Below are positions 1 through 8,898 of a stretch of DNA of 64,000 nt, in pieces. This stretch comes from Taklimakanibacter lacteus. GTDB lineage: Bacteria; Pseudomonadota; Alphaproteobacteria; Rhizobiales; Aestuariivirgaceae. The translations under genes and the position numbers were made by a program. Each line of letters begins with the position of its first letter. Positions within the stretch are counted from its first letter, which is position 1. Below the pieces are notes generated by a model. It was given only the letters and a program-made list of their open reading frames with translations. It did no database searches and was not told the DNA's origin. Where the stretch lies: positions 62,001 to 126,000 of the forward strand of contig QOZQ01000011.1 of the NCBI GenBank assembly GCA_003576695.1. Direction: 5' to 3'.

Positions 1-2
1 AG

Positions 3-866
3 GCCACCGAAATCCGGCGCCGTATCCTGCTCGCTTTCGAGAAGGCCGAGGCGAGCCAGGACGAAAGCGAGCGGCAGCGATTGCTGACTTTCGTCGTGGT
101 CGGCGGCGGCCCGACCGGCGTCGAGATGGCGGGCGCCATTGCCGAGCTCGCGCATCGCACCATCATTGCCGATTTCCGCCATATCAATCCGGCCGAAACC
201 AAGATCATCCTCGTCGAAGCGGGCTCCCGGATCCTCACCTCGTTTCCCGAGCATCTGTCGGCCTCGGCGGCGCGCCAGCTGGCAAAGCTCGGGGTCACCC
301 TCAAGATGGAAACGGCGGTCACTTCATGCGATGTGCAAGGCATCGCCCTCAAGGATGGCAGCCGCATCGAGACGGCGACGATCATCTGGGCGGCCGGCGT
401 CATGGCATCGCCCGCCGGCAAATGGCTCGACGCGCCATCCGACCGCGCCGGCCGCGTGATGGTCGATGCGATGCTGCATCCGCCGGGCGCGGACAATATC
501 TTCGTCGTCGGCGATACGGCGGCGGTGACCGATGCCAATGGGATCGTCGTACCGGGCGTGGCGCCGGCGGCCAAGCAAATGGGCCACTACGCGGCACGCT
601 CGATCCTGGCTCTGCTCAAGGACGAGAAACCGCGGCCGTTCAGCTATCGCAACTACGGAAATCTCGCGACCATCGGCCGCAAATCGGCGGTGGCGGATTT
701 CGGCCGCTTCACCCTCTCGGGCTTCCTCGCCTGGCTGACCTGGGGGTTCGCCCATATCTGGTTCCTGATCGGCTTCCGCAACCGCCTTATCGTCTTTCTT
801 GATTGGATCATGGCCTATGTCACCTTCGAGCGCGGCGCCCGCCTCATCACCGGCGGCGAGAACTGA
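3..866 (+). CDS. ndh: Type II NADH dehydrogenase (NDH-2), C-terminal part; 5' end outside window
   Basis: The reading frame is open from the first bases, so the N-terminus lies upstream of the window. The visible part has the second nucleotide-binding fold (VVVGGGPTGVEMAGAIAEL), which binds NADH in this flavoprotein family, then the FAD-binding NIFVVGDTAAV motif. The C-terminal amphipathic/hydrophobic segment (FLAWLTWGFAHIWFLIGFRNR) is the part that anchors NDH-2 to the inner membrane face. NDH-2 passes electrons from NADH to quinone without pumping protons. The end overlaps the start of the adenylate cyclase gene. An internal TTG at 81 is not a credible start because the fold would be cut. 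Confidence 0.9.
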   Translation, partial: ATEIRRRILLAFEKAEASQDESERQRLLTFVVVGGGPTGVEMAGAIAELAHRTIIADFRHINPAETKIILVEAGSRILTSFPEHLSASAARQLAKLGVTLKMETAVTSCDVQGIALKDGSRIETATIIWAAGVMASPAGKWLDAPSDRAGRVMVDAMLHPPGADNIFVVGDTAAVTDANGIVVPGVAPAAKQMGHYAARSILALLKDEKPRPFSYRNYGNLATIGRKSAVADFGRFTLSGFLAWLTWGFAHIWFLIGFRNRLIVFLDWIMAYVTFERGARLITGGEN

Positions 867-2748
867 CGACCGGCCGCGCCTCAGGGTGCGGATCGGCCTG
901 GCGCTGACCGGCCTGGTGCTGGTCGCGGTCCTGGCGAGCGCGCTCATCGTCCATGTGTCATGGATGCGCACGTCGAGCCGCAATATCGAAATGGTGGTCG
1001 GCTCGATCAATGTCGAGACGGCGGCGGCGGTGAAGAAGGAGCTGGAAGGCACATTCCGCGCCTCGGAAGGGGCGGTCGAGATCATCCGCTCCATCCTGTT
1101 CCAGGGCGCCATCAAGACAGAAGACGAGGCCAAGCGGGAATTCGTCTTCCTGTCAGTCCTGCGCTCGCTGCCGGCCGTCTCCTGGATCGGCTTCGGCTTT
1201 CCGGATGGGCGGTTCTTCGGGTCTCACATACTGGACGAGAACGATATCGAAATGGTCGAGATCGGGACGCCGCTCGCCAATGGCATGCGCGAGCTGCGCC
1301 GCGACCGTTACCGGCCGATACCCGGCGATATATTCTTCGAGGAGCGCAGCAAGGGCTCAACGGCCTATGTGGCGCTGGGCAGCAAATGGTATCGCCAGGC
1401 CAAGGAAGCGCCGGGACTGGTCTGGACCATGGTCGATATACTGCCGAGCGGCTTCGAGCCCGCCGCGGTGGCCGCCACGCGCTTCGACCTTCACAACCGC
1501 TTCCAGGGCGTGATCATGGTCTCGCTCAACCTGCGGCGCCTGGCGGATTTCCTGGCCGGGCTCGATGTGGCGCGCAAGGGGGCGGCCGTCATCGTCAATG
1601 AGCAGGGGACGATTATTGCCACTTCGCTGGCCGACATGAGATCGGCATCCCTGTCGGAGGCCTCCGGCAACCGCGAGATCATCGGGGCCCTCAAACAGGC
1701 GGCGCAGGGAAGCGTGGTGGAGGGAACGGTCACCAGTGGCGACGGCACGATCTTCCATGTCACGCGGACGCCGCTCGACTTCAATGGCTGGCTGCTGGTG
1801 ACCGCGGTGCCGCGCTCGGTCTTCACCGAGGAGATCGACCGCAGCACCCGCCGGCTGCTCGTCACGCTCGTCCTCTTCGCACTCCTGACCGCGGGCCTTG
1901 CCGCCCTGTTCGCGCATTATTCCTTCGTCCGGCCCATCCAGGCGGTTGCCGGAGAGCTGCGCCACATCGAATCCTTTGCGCTCGGCGACATAAAGCGTGT
2001 CTCCACCCGCCTGTTCGAGCTTGACCGGCTGTCCGACGCCCTGCGGCGGATGGCCGGGAGCCTCAAGGCTTTCGGGCTCTATGTGCCGGGCGATATCGTG
2101 CGCAGCCTTATCGAGCAGGGGATAGACCCCAAGCCCGGCGGCGAATTGCGCGAGATCACCGTGATGTTCGCCGACCTGCCCGGATTTACCCAGCTCACCG
2201 AGGATTATGGGGCCGATGTCGCTCCCTTCTTGACCGAGTTCCTTACCGTTGCGACAAAGGCGATACATGCGGAGGGTGGAATCGTCGACAAGTTCATCGG
2301 GGACTGCATCATGGGGATCTGGAACGCGCCGGCGGCGAATGATGAGCATGCGTTGCGGGCCTGCCGCGCCGCTCAGGCCATTCGCGGCGCCATGCAGGAT
2401 GTCGCCCGGCCCGACAAGCGGGCAAATGGCCAGCGCGTCCGCATCGGCATCAACAGCGGCATCGCGCTGGTCGGCAATGTCGGCTCCATCGAGCGCCTGA
2501 GCTATACGGCAATCGGCGATGTGGTGAATGTGGCGAGCCGGCTCGAGGGGCTCGGCAAGGAGCTGGACGCCGAGATCCTCATCAGCGAGCAGACGCGCAA
2601 GCTGGCGGGGCAGGACCTCCTTACCAAGGCGCATGGCGCCGTCCTGCTCAAGGGGCGTAGCAGCAAGGTCCGGGTATTCGAGCTCATGGATTTCGTGGAG
2701 AAGACGCCGGAAGTCGCCAGGGAGGTGCAAAATGCGGCCCCCGGGTGA
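817..2748 (+). CDS. Membrane-bound class III adenylate cyclase with extracytoplasmic sensor and HAMP
   Basis: About 643 residues. There is one membrane segment near residues 25-45 and an extracytoplasmic, Cache-like region to about residue 340. A second membrane segment (LLVTLVLFALLTAGLAALFA) leads into a HAMP linker and a class III cyclase domain in roughly the last 200 residues. The two metal-binding aspartates are in VMFADLPGFT and FIGDCIM; the purine-selecting lysine (VDKFIGD) and the YTAIGD..N..SRLEG region are present, which suggests an active cAMP-forming enzyme. The start is uncertain: ATG 817 overlaps ndh by 50 bases, and GTG 886 just before the first membrane segment is possible. 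Its 3' end overlaps the following hydrolase by 17 bases, so the two are probably translated together. Confidence 0.88.
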   Translation: MSPSSAAPASSPAARTDDRPRLRVRIGLALTGLVLVAVLASALIVHVSWMRTSSRNIEMVVGSINVETAAAVKKELEGTFRASEGAVEIIRSILFQGAIKTEDEAKREFVFLSVLRSLPAVSWIGFGFPDGRFFGSHILDENDIEMVEIGTPLANGMRELRRDRYRPIPGDIFFEERSKGSTAYVALGSKWYRQAKEAPGLVWTMVDILPSGFEPAAVAATRFDLHNRFQGVIMVSLNLRRLADFLAGLDVARKGAAVIVNEQGTIIATSLADMRSASLSEASGNREIIGALKQAAQGSVVEGTVTSGDGTIFHVTRTPLDFNGWLLVTAVPRSVFTEEIDRSTRRLLVTLVLFALLTAGLAALFAHYSFVRPIQAVAGELRHIESFALGDIKRVSTRLFELDRLSDALRRMAGSLKAFGLYVPGDIVRSLIEQGIDPKPGGELREITVMFADLPGFTQLTEDYGADVAPFLTEFLTVATKAIHAEGGIVDKFIGDCIMGIWNAPAANDEHALRACRAAQAIRGAMQDVARPDKRANGQRVRIGINSGIALVGNVGSIERLSYTAIGDVVNVASRLEGLGKELDAEILISEQTRKLAGQDLLTKAHGAVLLKGRSSKVRVFELMDFVEKTPEVAREVQNAAPG

Positions 2749-3592
2749 CAAAGGGCTCTCCGTCAGATTCTGGGGCGTTCGCGGCAGCATTCCGACAGCC
2801 GGACCGGACTGCGCCGAGACGGGCGGCAACACGGCCTGCGTCGAGATCCGCTGCGGCCAACATGTTCTCCTTTTCGATGCCGGCACCGGCATACGCGAAG
2901 CCGGCATCGCTTTGACGCGGGAGGGGATCGGGCGCTTCGACATCCTTTTGTCCCACAGCCATTATGATCATGTGATCGGACTGCCTTTCTTCCAGCCCCT
3001 GTTCGACCCGCGGGCACGCTGCACGATCTGGTCAGGCCATATGGCCGGAGGCACAACGCGCGCCATGGTCGCGGACTTGCTGAAGCCGCCTTTCTTCCCG
3101 GCAGGGCCCGCCATGTTCCGGGCCGGCCTTTCTTATGAGGATTTCAGGGCGGGCGACGTGATCCGGCCAGCCGCCGGGATCGCCATCTCGACGGCGCAGC
3201 TCGATCATCCGGGCGGCGTCATCGGCTATCGCGTGGAGTTTGGCGGCCGCGTCATCACCTATCTGACCGATACGGGCACGGGATCGGAAGCGGCGAACAG
3301 GGCGGCTCTTCGCCTGGCGGATCAGGCCGACATGGTCATCTATGACTGCATGTATACCGAGGAGGAGGCGAATGAGCGCAGGGAATTCGGGCATTCGACC
3401 TGGATGCTGGGCGCCGGTCTCTGCCACATGGCGAAAGCCCGGCAGCTCGCCATGTTCCATCACGCGCCCGGCCGAAGTGATGCGGAAGTGAGCGCGTTCG
3501 AAGCCGCGGCGCGCAGCGTGTTCGCCGGTGCCTTTGCGGCGCGCGAAGGGATGAAGGTCAGTTTTCCGGCGCTGGAAGTAGCAGCGCTCTAG
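2732..3592 (+). CDS. Metallo-beta-lactamase-fold hydrolase, possible cyclic-nucleotide phosphodiesterase
   Basis: 286 residues. The metal-binding motif HSHYDH (His75, His77, Asp79, His80) is intact, and the later ligands appear as LDHPGG, TDTG, DCMY and HHAP. This layout fits the MBL-fold phosphodiesterase / RNase Z-like branch rather than true beta-lactamases. No signal peptide is seen, so it is probably cytoplasmic. The chosen ATG has GGAGGTG immediately upstream, inside the cyclase gene, and overlaps that gene by 17 bases. The tight coupling suggests it degrades or processes something linked to cyclase output, perhaps cAMP itself; that substrate is inference. It faces the Nudix-like gene with a 19-base gap. 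Confidence 0.82.
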   Translation: MRPPGDKGLSVRFWGVRGSIPTAGPDCAETGGNTACVEIRCGQHVLLFDAGTGIREAGIALTREGIGRFDILLSHSHYDHVIGLPFFQPLFDPRARCTIWSGHMAGGTTRAMVADLLKPPFFPAGPAMFRAGLSYEDFRAGDVIRPAAGIAISTAQLDHPGGVIGYRVEFGGRVITYLTDTGTGSEAANRAALRLADQADMVIYDCMYTEEEANERREFGHSTWMLGAGLCHMAKARQLAMFHHAPGRSDAEVSAFEAAARSVFAGAFAAREGMKVSFPALEVAAL

Positions 3593-3611
3593 TCGCGCCT
3601 CTGCGACAGAG

Positions 3612-4277
3612 CTATACGGTCCGGTCAAACTCCACTATGTGTCCACGCCCCAAGCGGTAGAGCTGTGCGGGCCGCGCCGTGGCTTTGCTGACATTTCCGG
3701 CCAGCGGCTCGATCACCCGCAGCTCGTCAATCTTCCGTCTGAACGCACTGTCGTTCAATGCGCGGCCGAGCACTGCCTCATAGGCGTGGCGCAGGGCCGA
3801 CTGAGTAAACGCAATCGGCAGCAGGAAGGCCGGCAAAGACGAGTAGGCGGCGCGCCGCCGGCATCGTTCCAGCGCTTTGCTCACGATGGTGTCGTGGTCG
3901 AACGGAAGGCCCGTCGCCCGGTCGAGCGGAAGCATCTTAAGGTTCCTGCGCACCTGCTGCGCGACGTCTTGATAAGGCAGCAGTCCGTAATAGGCGACCG
4001 ACGCCGACCAGCCGCGCGGATCGCGCTCCGTACCTGAAAAGGTCATCAATTGCTCGAGCAGGCGCGCGGTCAAGCCGGCCTTGTCACGCAACACGCGTGC
4101 CGCCGCCGCTGCTGTCGATACATCCTCCTCGGGACGCACATAGCCGCCAATGAGCGCGAAGTGGCCGGCATGCGGCGGCTTGTCCCGCTTCTGCACCACG
4201 ACATGCACCCGCTGCTCGTGGAGGGTCAGAACGACGATATCGACGGTGAGAATCGGGCGGATGAGTTCCTGGTTCAT
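3612..4277 (-). CDS. Nudix-domain transcriptional regulator, NrtR-like
   Basis: 221 residues. The first ~140 form a Nudix domain, starting VDIVVLTLHEQRVHVVVQKR. The Nudix box is degenerate: GGYVRPEEDVSTAAAAARVL keeps the glycine and loop, but the catalytic REx2EE glutamates are replaced by RVLRDKAG. The C-terminal part (from about residue 145) is a winged-helix DNA-binding region. This is the layout of NrtR-family regulators, in which a non-catalytic Nudix domain senses a nucleotide-sugar ligand. It is divergent from a radical SAM gene with a 66-base gap that carries a TGCAA-N8-TTGCA dyad, its likely operator. The ligand cannot be read from sequence; ADP-ribose is the known NrtR effector. Confidence 0.82.
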   Translation of the reverse strand: MNQELIRPILTVDIVVLTLHEQRVHVVVQKRDKPPHAGHFALIGGYVRPEEDVSTAAAAARVLRDKAGLTARLLEQLMTFSGTERDPRGWSASVAYYGLLPYQDVAQQVRRNLKMLPLDRATGLPFDHDTIVSKALERCRRRAAYSSLPAFLLPIAFTQSALRHAYEAVLGRALNDSAFRRKIDELRVIEPLAGNVSKATARPAQLYRLGRGHIVEFDRTV

Positions 4278-4295
4278 AAAGCGATCTTAACCACT

Positions 4296-4336
4296 TACTA
4301 GCAAATTGCAAATAACAAGTTGCATATTGATGAGTA
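4296..4336. promoter_or_regulatory. Inverted-repeat candidate operator between Nudix regulator and radical SAM gene
   Basis: The core is TGCAA (4307-4311), eight bases, TTGCA (4320-4324), flanked by outer TACT (4296-4299) and AGTA (4333-4336) that are nearly symmetric about the same centre. The AT-rich dyad sits between two divergent starts and is the obvious binding site for the adjacent regulator. It was found by reading only; no binding evidence exists. Confidence 0.5.
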
Positions 4337-4343
4337 GGAAGGG

Positions 4344-5480
4344 ATGATCAAATACGGTCCCAATCGAGCAGCGAGATGGGTCGCCACTCTCAGGGAGGGC
4401 AATATGATTGTCGTCTGGCGTGTCGTGGATAGTTGCAACCTTGCCTGCCCGTTCTGTGCTTTCGACAAGCGGCTGGCTTTTCCGCGCAGGGAGGCACAAC
4501 CCGACGAAATCCTGCGCTTTGCCAAGCTGCTCAGCGCCTATCAGGCAGCAAGCGGAGATGCGGTGCTTCTGAGCTGGCTAGGGGGAGAGCCCTTGCGATG
4601 GAAGCCATTGGAGACGCTGACACATGCCGTCCGCGCTCTTGGCCTCGAGGTCAGCGCGACAACGAACGGGTCCACTCTTGGAAGTCCCAGCGTCCGGCGC
4701 CATTTGTGCGAGACCTATAAGGAACTGACAATCAGCGTCGACGGTTTCGCAAACTTTCACGATGCGATGCGCGGTTGGACCGGCGCCTTCGAAAAGCTGT
4801 GCGCCTCGATCACGGTACTGGCGAAAGAAGCGCGGGCGCTCGGCTCGGGTTTGAAGTTGCGGGCAAATATCGTGCTCATGCACCAGAATGTGGGTGACTT
4901 CGAGCCACTCTGCCTCGAGCTGGCCAAATGGGGGATTTCTGAAATCACCTTCAATCAGCTTGGAGGGCGTGACCGGCCGGAATTCTACCCGGCTCACCGG
5001 CTCACCTGCACCGACATAGATGCCCTGGAGGCCCGGCTGCCGGACATTCGCAACAGGCTTCTCGACCAGGGTGTTGTCCTGGTGGGCGACGAGGACTATC
5101 TCAACCGCTTTCGCGCCAGCGCTGCGAATGAGCGCATTGCGGTGGAGGATTGCGGGCCGGGAGAGCGCTTCCTCTTCATCAATGAAGGCGGTCAGATCTC
5201 TCCCTGCAGCTTCACGACATCGGATTATGGGGTGGATATCCGCACGGTGGCGACAGTGGCTGATCTCATGGCTCTGCCTGATCGCTTCCGCGCGTTGCGC
5301 CAGGACAAGCGATCGACGCAATGCGACGACTGTCTCAGCACGCAGGTCTGCGGAAAATTCAAGAATGCCCCGAACGACGCAGATTGCGCGAAGAGCAGGA
5401 AAATTCTGGACCTCCTTTGGTCCCAGCCCGTCGCAGCGCGAGTCTCCGGATGCGCGGCGGCGACTATAGCAGGCGCCTGA
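4344..5480 (+). CDS. Radical SAM enzyme with C-terminal cysteine (SPASM-like) region
   Basis: 378 residues. The radical SAM cluster motif is CNLACPFC (C-x3-C-x2-C). A GGEPL motif follows for S-adenosylmethionine binding (WLGGEPLRW). The C-terminus has further cysteines (GQISPCSF, CDDCLSTQVCGKF, DADC), which suggest an auxiliary iron-sulfur cluster of the SPASM/Twitch kind. Such enzymes often modify peptides or small metabolites; no substrate gene is visible nearby. ATG 4344 has AGGAAGG just upstream; ATG 4404, preceded by GGGAGGGC, is an equally good alternative start close to the cluster motif. It is divergent from the Nudix-type regulator, which probably controls it. It abuts the convergent GST gene with no gap. 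Confidence 0.85.
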   Translation: MIKYGPNRAARWVATLREGNMIVVWRVVDSCNLACPFCAFDKRLAFPRREAQPDEILRFAKLLSAYQAASGDAVLLSWLGGEPLRWKPLETLTHAVRALGLEVSATTNGSTLGSPSVRRHLCETYKELTISVDGFANFHDAMRGWTGAFEKLCASITVLAKEARALGSGLKLRANIVLMHQNVGDFEPLCLELAKWGISEITFNQLGGRDRPEFYPAHRLTCTDIDALEARLPDIRNRLLDQGVVLVGDEDYLNRFRASAANERIAVEDCGPGERFLFINEGGQISPCSFTTSDYGVDIRTVATVADLMALPDRFRALRQDKRSTQCDDCLSTQVCGKFKNAPNDADCAKSRKILDLLWSQPVAARVSGCAAATIAGA

Positions 5481-6182
5481 TCAGGAGGCGGTCTTCGCAG
5501 CCGGCGCGCCGAAGAGGATCCTTCTCTCCTCATCCGACATCCGGCGCTGCGATATATAGGAATCCTCGATGCCGTCATAGGCCTTGATCACCGCCGGACG
5601 GGCGGCGATGGTCTCGAACCAGCGCTTGAGATGCGGGTGATCGTCGAGCGACTGGCCGTGGCCCCCATGCGGCACGATCCAGGGATAGCACGCCATGTCG
5701 GCGATCGAATAATCGCCGGCGATGAAATCGCGGCCGGCAAGCTGCGTGTTCAGCACCTCGTAGAGGCGATGCGTCTCGCGCGCATAGCGCTCGATCGCAT
5801 AGGGCACTTTCTCCGGCGCGTAGACATTGAAATGGCCGATCTGGCCGGCCATGGGCCCGAGCCCGCCGACCTGCCAGAACAGCCATTTGATCACTTCATT
5901 GCGGCCCCTGAGATCGCGCGGCAGGAACTGGCCGGTCTTGTCGGCGAGATAGAGCAGCATGGCGCCCGATTCGAAGAGCGCGAGGGGCTCACCGCCATCG
6001 ACCGGATCATGGTCGATCATGGCCGGGATCTTGTTGTTGGGCGAGATCTTCAGGAAGTCCGGCTTGAACTGATCGCCCTTGCCGAGCCTGACCGGGATGA
6101 CGCGATGCGGGAGGCCGGTCTCCGCGAAGAATACCGCCATTTTCAGGCCATTGGGGGTGCCGCAATAATAGAGGTCGATCAT
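5481..6182 (-). CDS. Glutathione S-transferase family protein, YfcG/YghU-like
   Basis: 233 residues. The N-terminal thioredoxin-like domain begins MIDLYYCGTPNGLK and has the cis-proline region NNKIPAMID and the ESGAMLLYLADK glutathione-binding segment. The alpha-helical C-terminal domain contains the family's DFIAGDYSIADMACYPW motif. The TPNG opening matches the Ure2p/YfcG (Nu-class) group, which reduces disulfides with glutathione. The start at 6182 was preferred over an upstream in-frame start because it places the beta strand at the very N-terminus as in the family. It is cytosolic. It ends exactly where the radical SAM gene ends. Confidence 0.88.
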   Translation of the reverse strand: MIDLYYCGTPNGLKMAVFFAETGLPHRVIPVRLGKGDQFKPDFLKISPNNKIPAMIDHDPVDGGEPLALFESGAMLLYLADKTGQFLPRDLRGRNEVIKWLFWQVGGLGPMAGQIGHFNVYAPEKVPYAIERYARETHRLYEVLNTQLAGRDFIAGDYSIADMACYPWIVPHGGHGQSLDDHPHLKRWFETIAARPAVIKAYDGIEDSYISQRRMSDEERRILFGAPAAKTAS

Positions 6183-6363
6183 TCCGTCACAATGCAGGGC
6201 TGTGCGCCGCCGCGACAGCACCAATATCGACAAATCGCAGTGGACCAATGGGGGTCGGAAGGAATGCCTGTTATGCGTCGAGCCTTGATGTCAATCGCGC
6301 CCCAGCCGATAAGATCACCGACATAATCAGTTGCAGCGCCATCATTCCGGCCGGGAGGAAACC

Positions 6364-7848
6364 ATGACAGGCGATGATCTTTCCTATGCTTCAGCAGGCA
6401 GCATCGCGGAGGCCATCAAGGCGAAGAAGCTCTCGCCCGTCGAAGTTGTCGATCATTTCATCAAGCGCATCGGCGAGCGCAATCCGAGCCTGAATGCGGT
6501 CGTGCATCTGGCGCCCGAGGAAGCGCGCCAAGGCGCCAAGGCAGCCGAGAAGGCCGTCATGGCGGGCGAGGAGCTCGGCCCCCTGCATGGCGTGCCGGTC
6601 GCCATCAAGGACCTGTTCGATTTCAAGCCGGGCTGGCCGGCGACGCTCGGCGGAATCCGGGCGCTCAAGGATTTCAAGCCGGATTTCCTGTGCCCGTTCG
6701 CCGAGCGCATCGAGCAGCGGGGCGGAGCGATCATCATCGGCAAGACCAACAGCCCGATCATGGGTTTTCGCGGCGTCACCGACAACTATCTGTTCGGGCC
6801 GACCGGCAATCCCTTCGACACGAGCAAAAACCCCGGCGGCTCGTCGGGCGGCAGTGCCGCCGCGGTCGCCGATGGCCTGCTGCCGCTGGCGGAAGGCACC
6901 GATGGCGGCGGCTCCATCCGCATCCCCGCCTCCTGGTGCGGCGTCTATGGCTATAAGGCGGCCTTCGGGCGCTTGCCGCATTGGGGCAGGCCGAACGGCT
7001 TTTCCAGCACCATGCCCTTCATCTTCGAGGGGCCGCTCACCCGCAATGTCCGCGACACCGCTTTGGCATTGACGGCGCTTGCCGGCTATGACCGGCGCGA
7101 TCCTTTCGCGCTCGACGAGAAGGTCGATTTCCTTGCCGCGCTCGACCGCCCGATCAAGGGCATGCGCATCGCCTACAGCCCGGATTTCGATGTGTTCCCG
7201 GTCGAGCCCGAAGTCGCCGAGACCGTGCGCAAGGCGGTCGATGCCTTCCGCGAGGCGGGCGCCACCGTCACCGATGTGAAGCTCGGCATCAAGCGCTCAG
7301 CCATGGAACTCGCCGATCTCTGGTGCAGGATCATCATGCCGCTCAATGTCGGCGGCGTCATGGGCATGAAGGCGAAGGGCTTAGATCTCATGGGCAAGCA
7401 CCGCCAGGATCTGCCGCCCGAATATCTCTACTGGTATGACCGCTGCAAGGATATGACGGCGGCCGACATCCATGAGGCGCAGTCGGTGCGCACCGAGATC
7501 TATGACGCCGTGCAGAATGTCTTCGCCGACCACGATATACTGATCTCACCGACGCTCGCCTGCCTGCCGGTCAGCAACGCAAGCGATGGCAACACGCTGG
7601 GACCCGACATGGTGGCGGGCGTGAAGGTCAACCGGCTCATCGGCTGGTGCCTTACTTTCCCGATCAATTTCAGCGGCAATCCGGCGGCCTCCATTCCGGC
7701 CGGCCTCGCCAAGGGCATGCCGGTCGGCATGCAGATCATCGGCAAGCGCTATGCCGACACGGATGTGCTGGCGGTCTCCGCCGCCTTCGAGCGGCTCAGG
7801 CCCTGGCAGCAGACCTATGATATTTGTCGCAAGCGCAAACTGTCATAG
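6364..7848 (+). CDS. Amidase-signature hydrolase
   Basis: 494 residues, normal for the amidase signature family. The Ser-cisSer-Lys triad is visible: the lysine in GVPVAIKDLFD, the cis-serine in GGSSGGSAAAVA and the nucleophilic serine in DGGGSIRIPAS. It hydrolyses a carboxamide to acid plus ammonia; specificity cannot be read. The ATG at 6364 has GGGAGGAA five bases upstream, better than the upstream in-frame start at 6331. It stands alone, 70 bases ahead of the pirin gene. There is no signal peptide, so it is cytosolic. Confidence 0.92.
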   Translation: MTGDDLSYASAGSIAEAIKAKKLSPVEVVDHFIKRIGERNPSLNAVVHLAPEEARQGAKAAEKAVMAGEELGPLHGVPVAIKDLFDFKPGWPATLGGIRALKDFKPDFLCPFAERIEQRGGAIIIGKTNSPIMGFRGVTDNYLFGPTGNPFDTSKNPGGSSGGSAAAVADGLLPLAEGTDGGGSIRIPASWCGVYGYKAAFGRLPHWGRPNGFSSTMPFIFEGPLTRNVRDTALALTALAGYDRRDPFALDEKVDFLAALDRPIKGMRIAYSPDFDVFPVEPEVAETVRKAVDAFREAGATVTDVKLGIKRSAMELADLWCRIIMPLNVGGVMGMKAKGLDLMGKHRQDLPPEYLYWYDRCKDMTAADIHEAQSVRTEIYDAVQNVFADHDILISPTLACLPVSNASDGNTLGPDMVAGVKVNRLIGWCLTFPINFSGNPAASIPAGLAKGMPVGMQIIGKRYADTDVLAVSAAFERLRPWQQTYDICRKRKLS

Positions 7849-7918
7849 TCTCGCTCCATCATAGATCTGAGCACGTCTGCCGTGAGGGCAGGTGTGCCGA
7901 TTTGCAGTGGAGTGCGTG

Positions 7919-8839
7919 ATGAGCTGGCTTCCCGATAAAGATCCGGTCCTTGGCGATGTGAAATCCTGCAATGCGCTCGATCTCGTGATCGTGCCTAGAG
8001 TGCGCGACCTGGGCGATGGCTTCTCGGTGCGCCGGGCGCTGCCGCATGGACGGCGCCAGATGGTGGGGCCCTTCATCTTCTTCGATCATTTCGGGCCGGT
8101 TCAGTTCATTGCGGGGCATGGCATGGATGTCAGGCCGCATCCCCATATCGGGCTCGCCACCGTCACCTATCTGTTCGACGGCTCGATCCTGCATCGCGAC
8201 AGCGAGGGCAATATCCAGGAGATCATGCCGGGGGCGATGAATCTCATGACTGCCGGGCGCGGCATCGCCCATTCCGAGCGCACGCCCGACACGCCGCGCC
8301 GGACCGGCAGCCATATGCTGGGCCTGCAAAGCTGGATCGCGCTCCCCGCCGACAAGGAGGAGATCGCGCCGTCCTTCCAGCATTTCGATGGCGCGGTGCT
8401 GCCGACGGTCGCCGATACGGGGCTGAAGGCGCGCGTCATTGCCGGCGAAGCCTTCGGCGTCAAGGCGCCGGTCAGCATGGTGTCGGACTGGTTCTATGTC
8501 GAGGTCGCGGCCGAGGCCGGCACTGCCGTGCCGTTCGATCCCACTTATGAAGAACGCGCCGTCTATCTGGTCGAAGGCGAGGTCGATATCGCCGGCGATA
8601 AATTCGCCGCCGCGCAAATGCTGATCTTCCGGCCGGGCGACAGGATCACCGTCAAGGCGGTGACGAAGACGCGCATGATGTTCTTAGGCGGAACCGCGCT
8701 GGAAGGCCCGCGGCATATCTGGTGGAATTTCGTCTCCTCGCGCAAGGAGCGCATCGAAGTGGCCAAGGAAGACTGGAAGACCGGCCGCTTCAGCCCGGTG
8801 CCGGATGAGACGGAGTTCATCCCGCTGCCGGAGAGGTGA
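7919..8839 (+). CDS. Pirin-family cupin protein
   Basis: 306 residues with two cupin halves. The N-terminal half carries the metal-binding pirin signature (FFDHFGP, then HPHIGLATVTYLFDG and the HSERTP segment). The C-terminal half (from about residue 170) is the second, usually metal-free barrel. Bacterial pirins include quercetin dioxygenases and proteins that bind metabolic enzymes; this one cannot be assigned further. ATG 7919 is preceded by GGAG, and an in-frame start at 7892 lacks support. It may share a transcript with the amidase. Confidence 0.92.
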   Translation: MSWLPDKDPVLGDVKSCNALDLVIVPRVRDLGDGFSVRRALPHGRRQMVGPFIFFDHFGPVQFIAGHGMDVRPHPHIGLATVTYLFDGSILHRDSEGNIQEIMPGAMNLMTAGRGIAHSERTPDTPRRTGSHMLGLQSWIALPADKEEIAPSFQHFDGAVLPTVADTGLKARVIAGEAFGVKAPVSMVSDWFYVEVAAEAGTAVPFDPTYEERAVYLVEGEVDIAGDKFAAAQMLIFRPGDRITVKAVTKTRMMFLGGTALEGPRHIWWNFVSSRKERIEVAKEDWKTGRFSPVPDETEFIPLPER

Positions 8840-8898
8840 GTGGGAGGTTTCGATGCGGCCTCGCGATACGGCAGCTCTTTTTTCCGGATCACAGGCGT

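Noticed and set aside
1357-2943. 528-codon minus-strand frame opposite the adenylate cyclase
   Set aside because: No domain or start signal; the opposite frame is a well-conserved cyclase.
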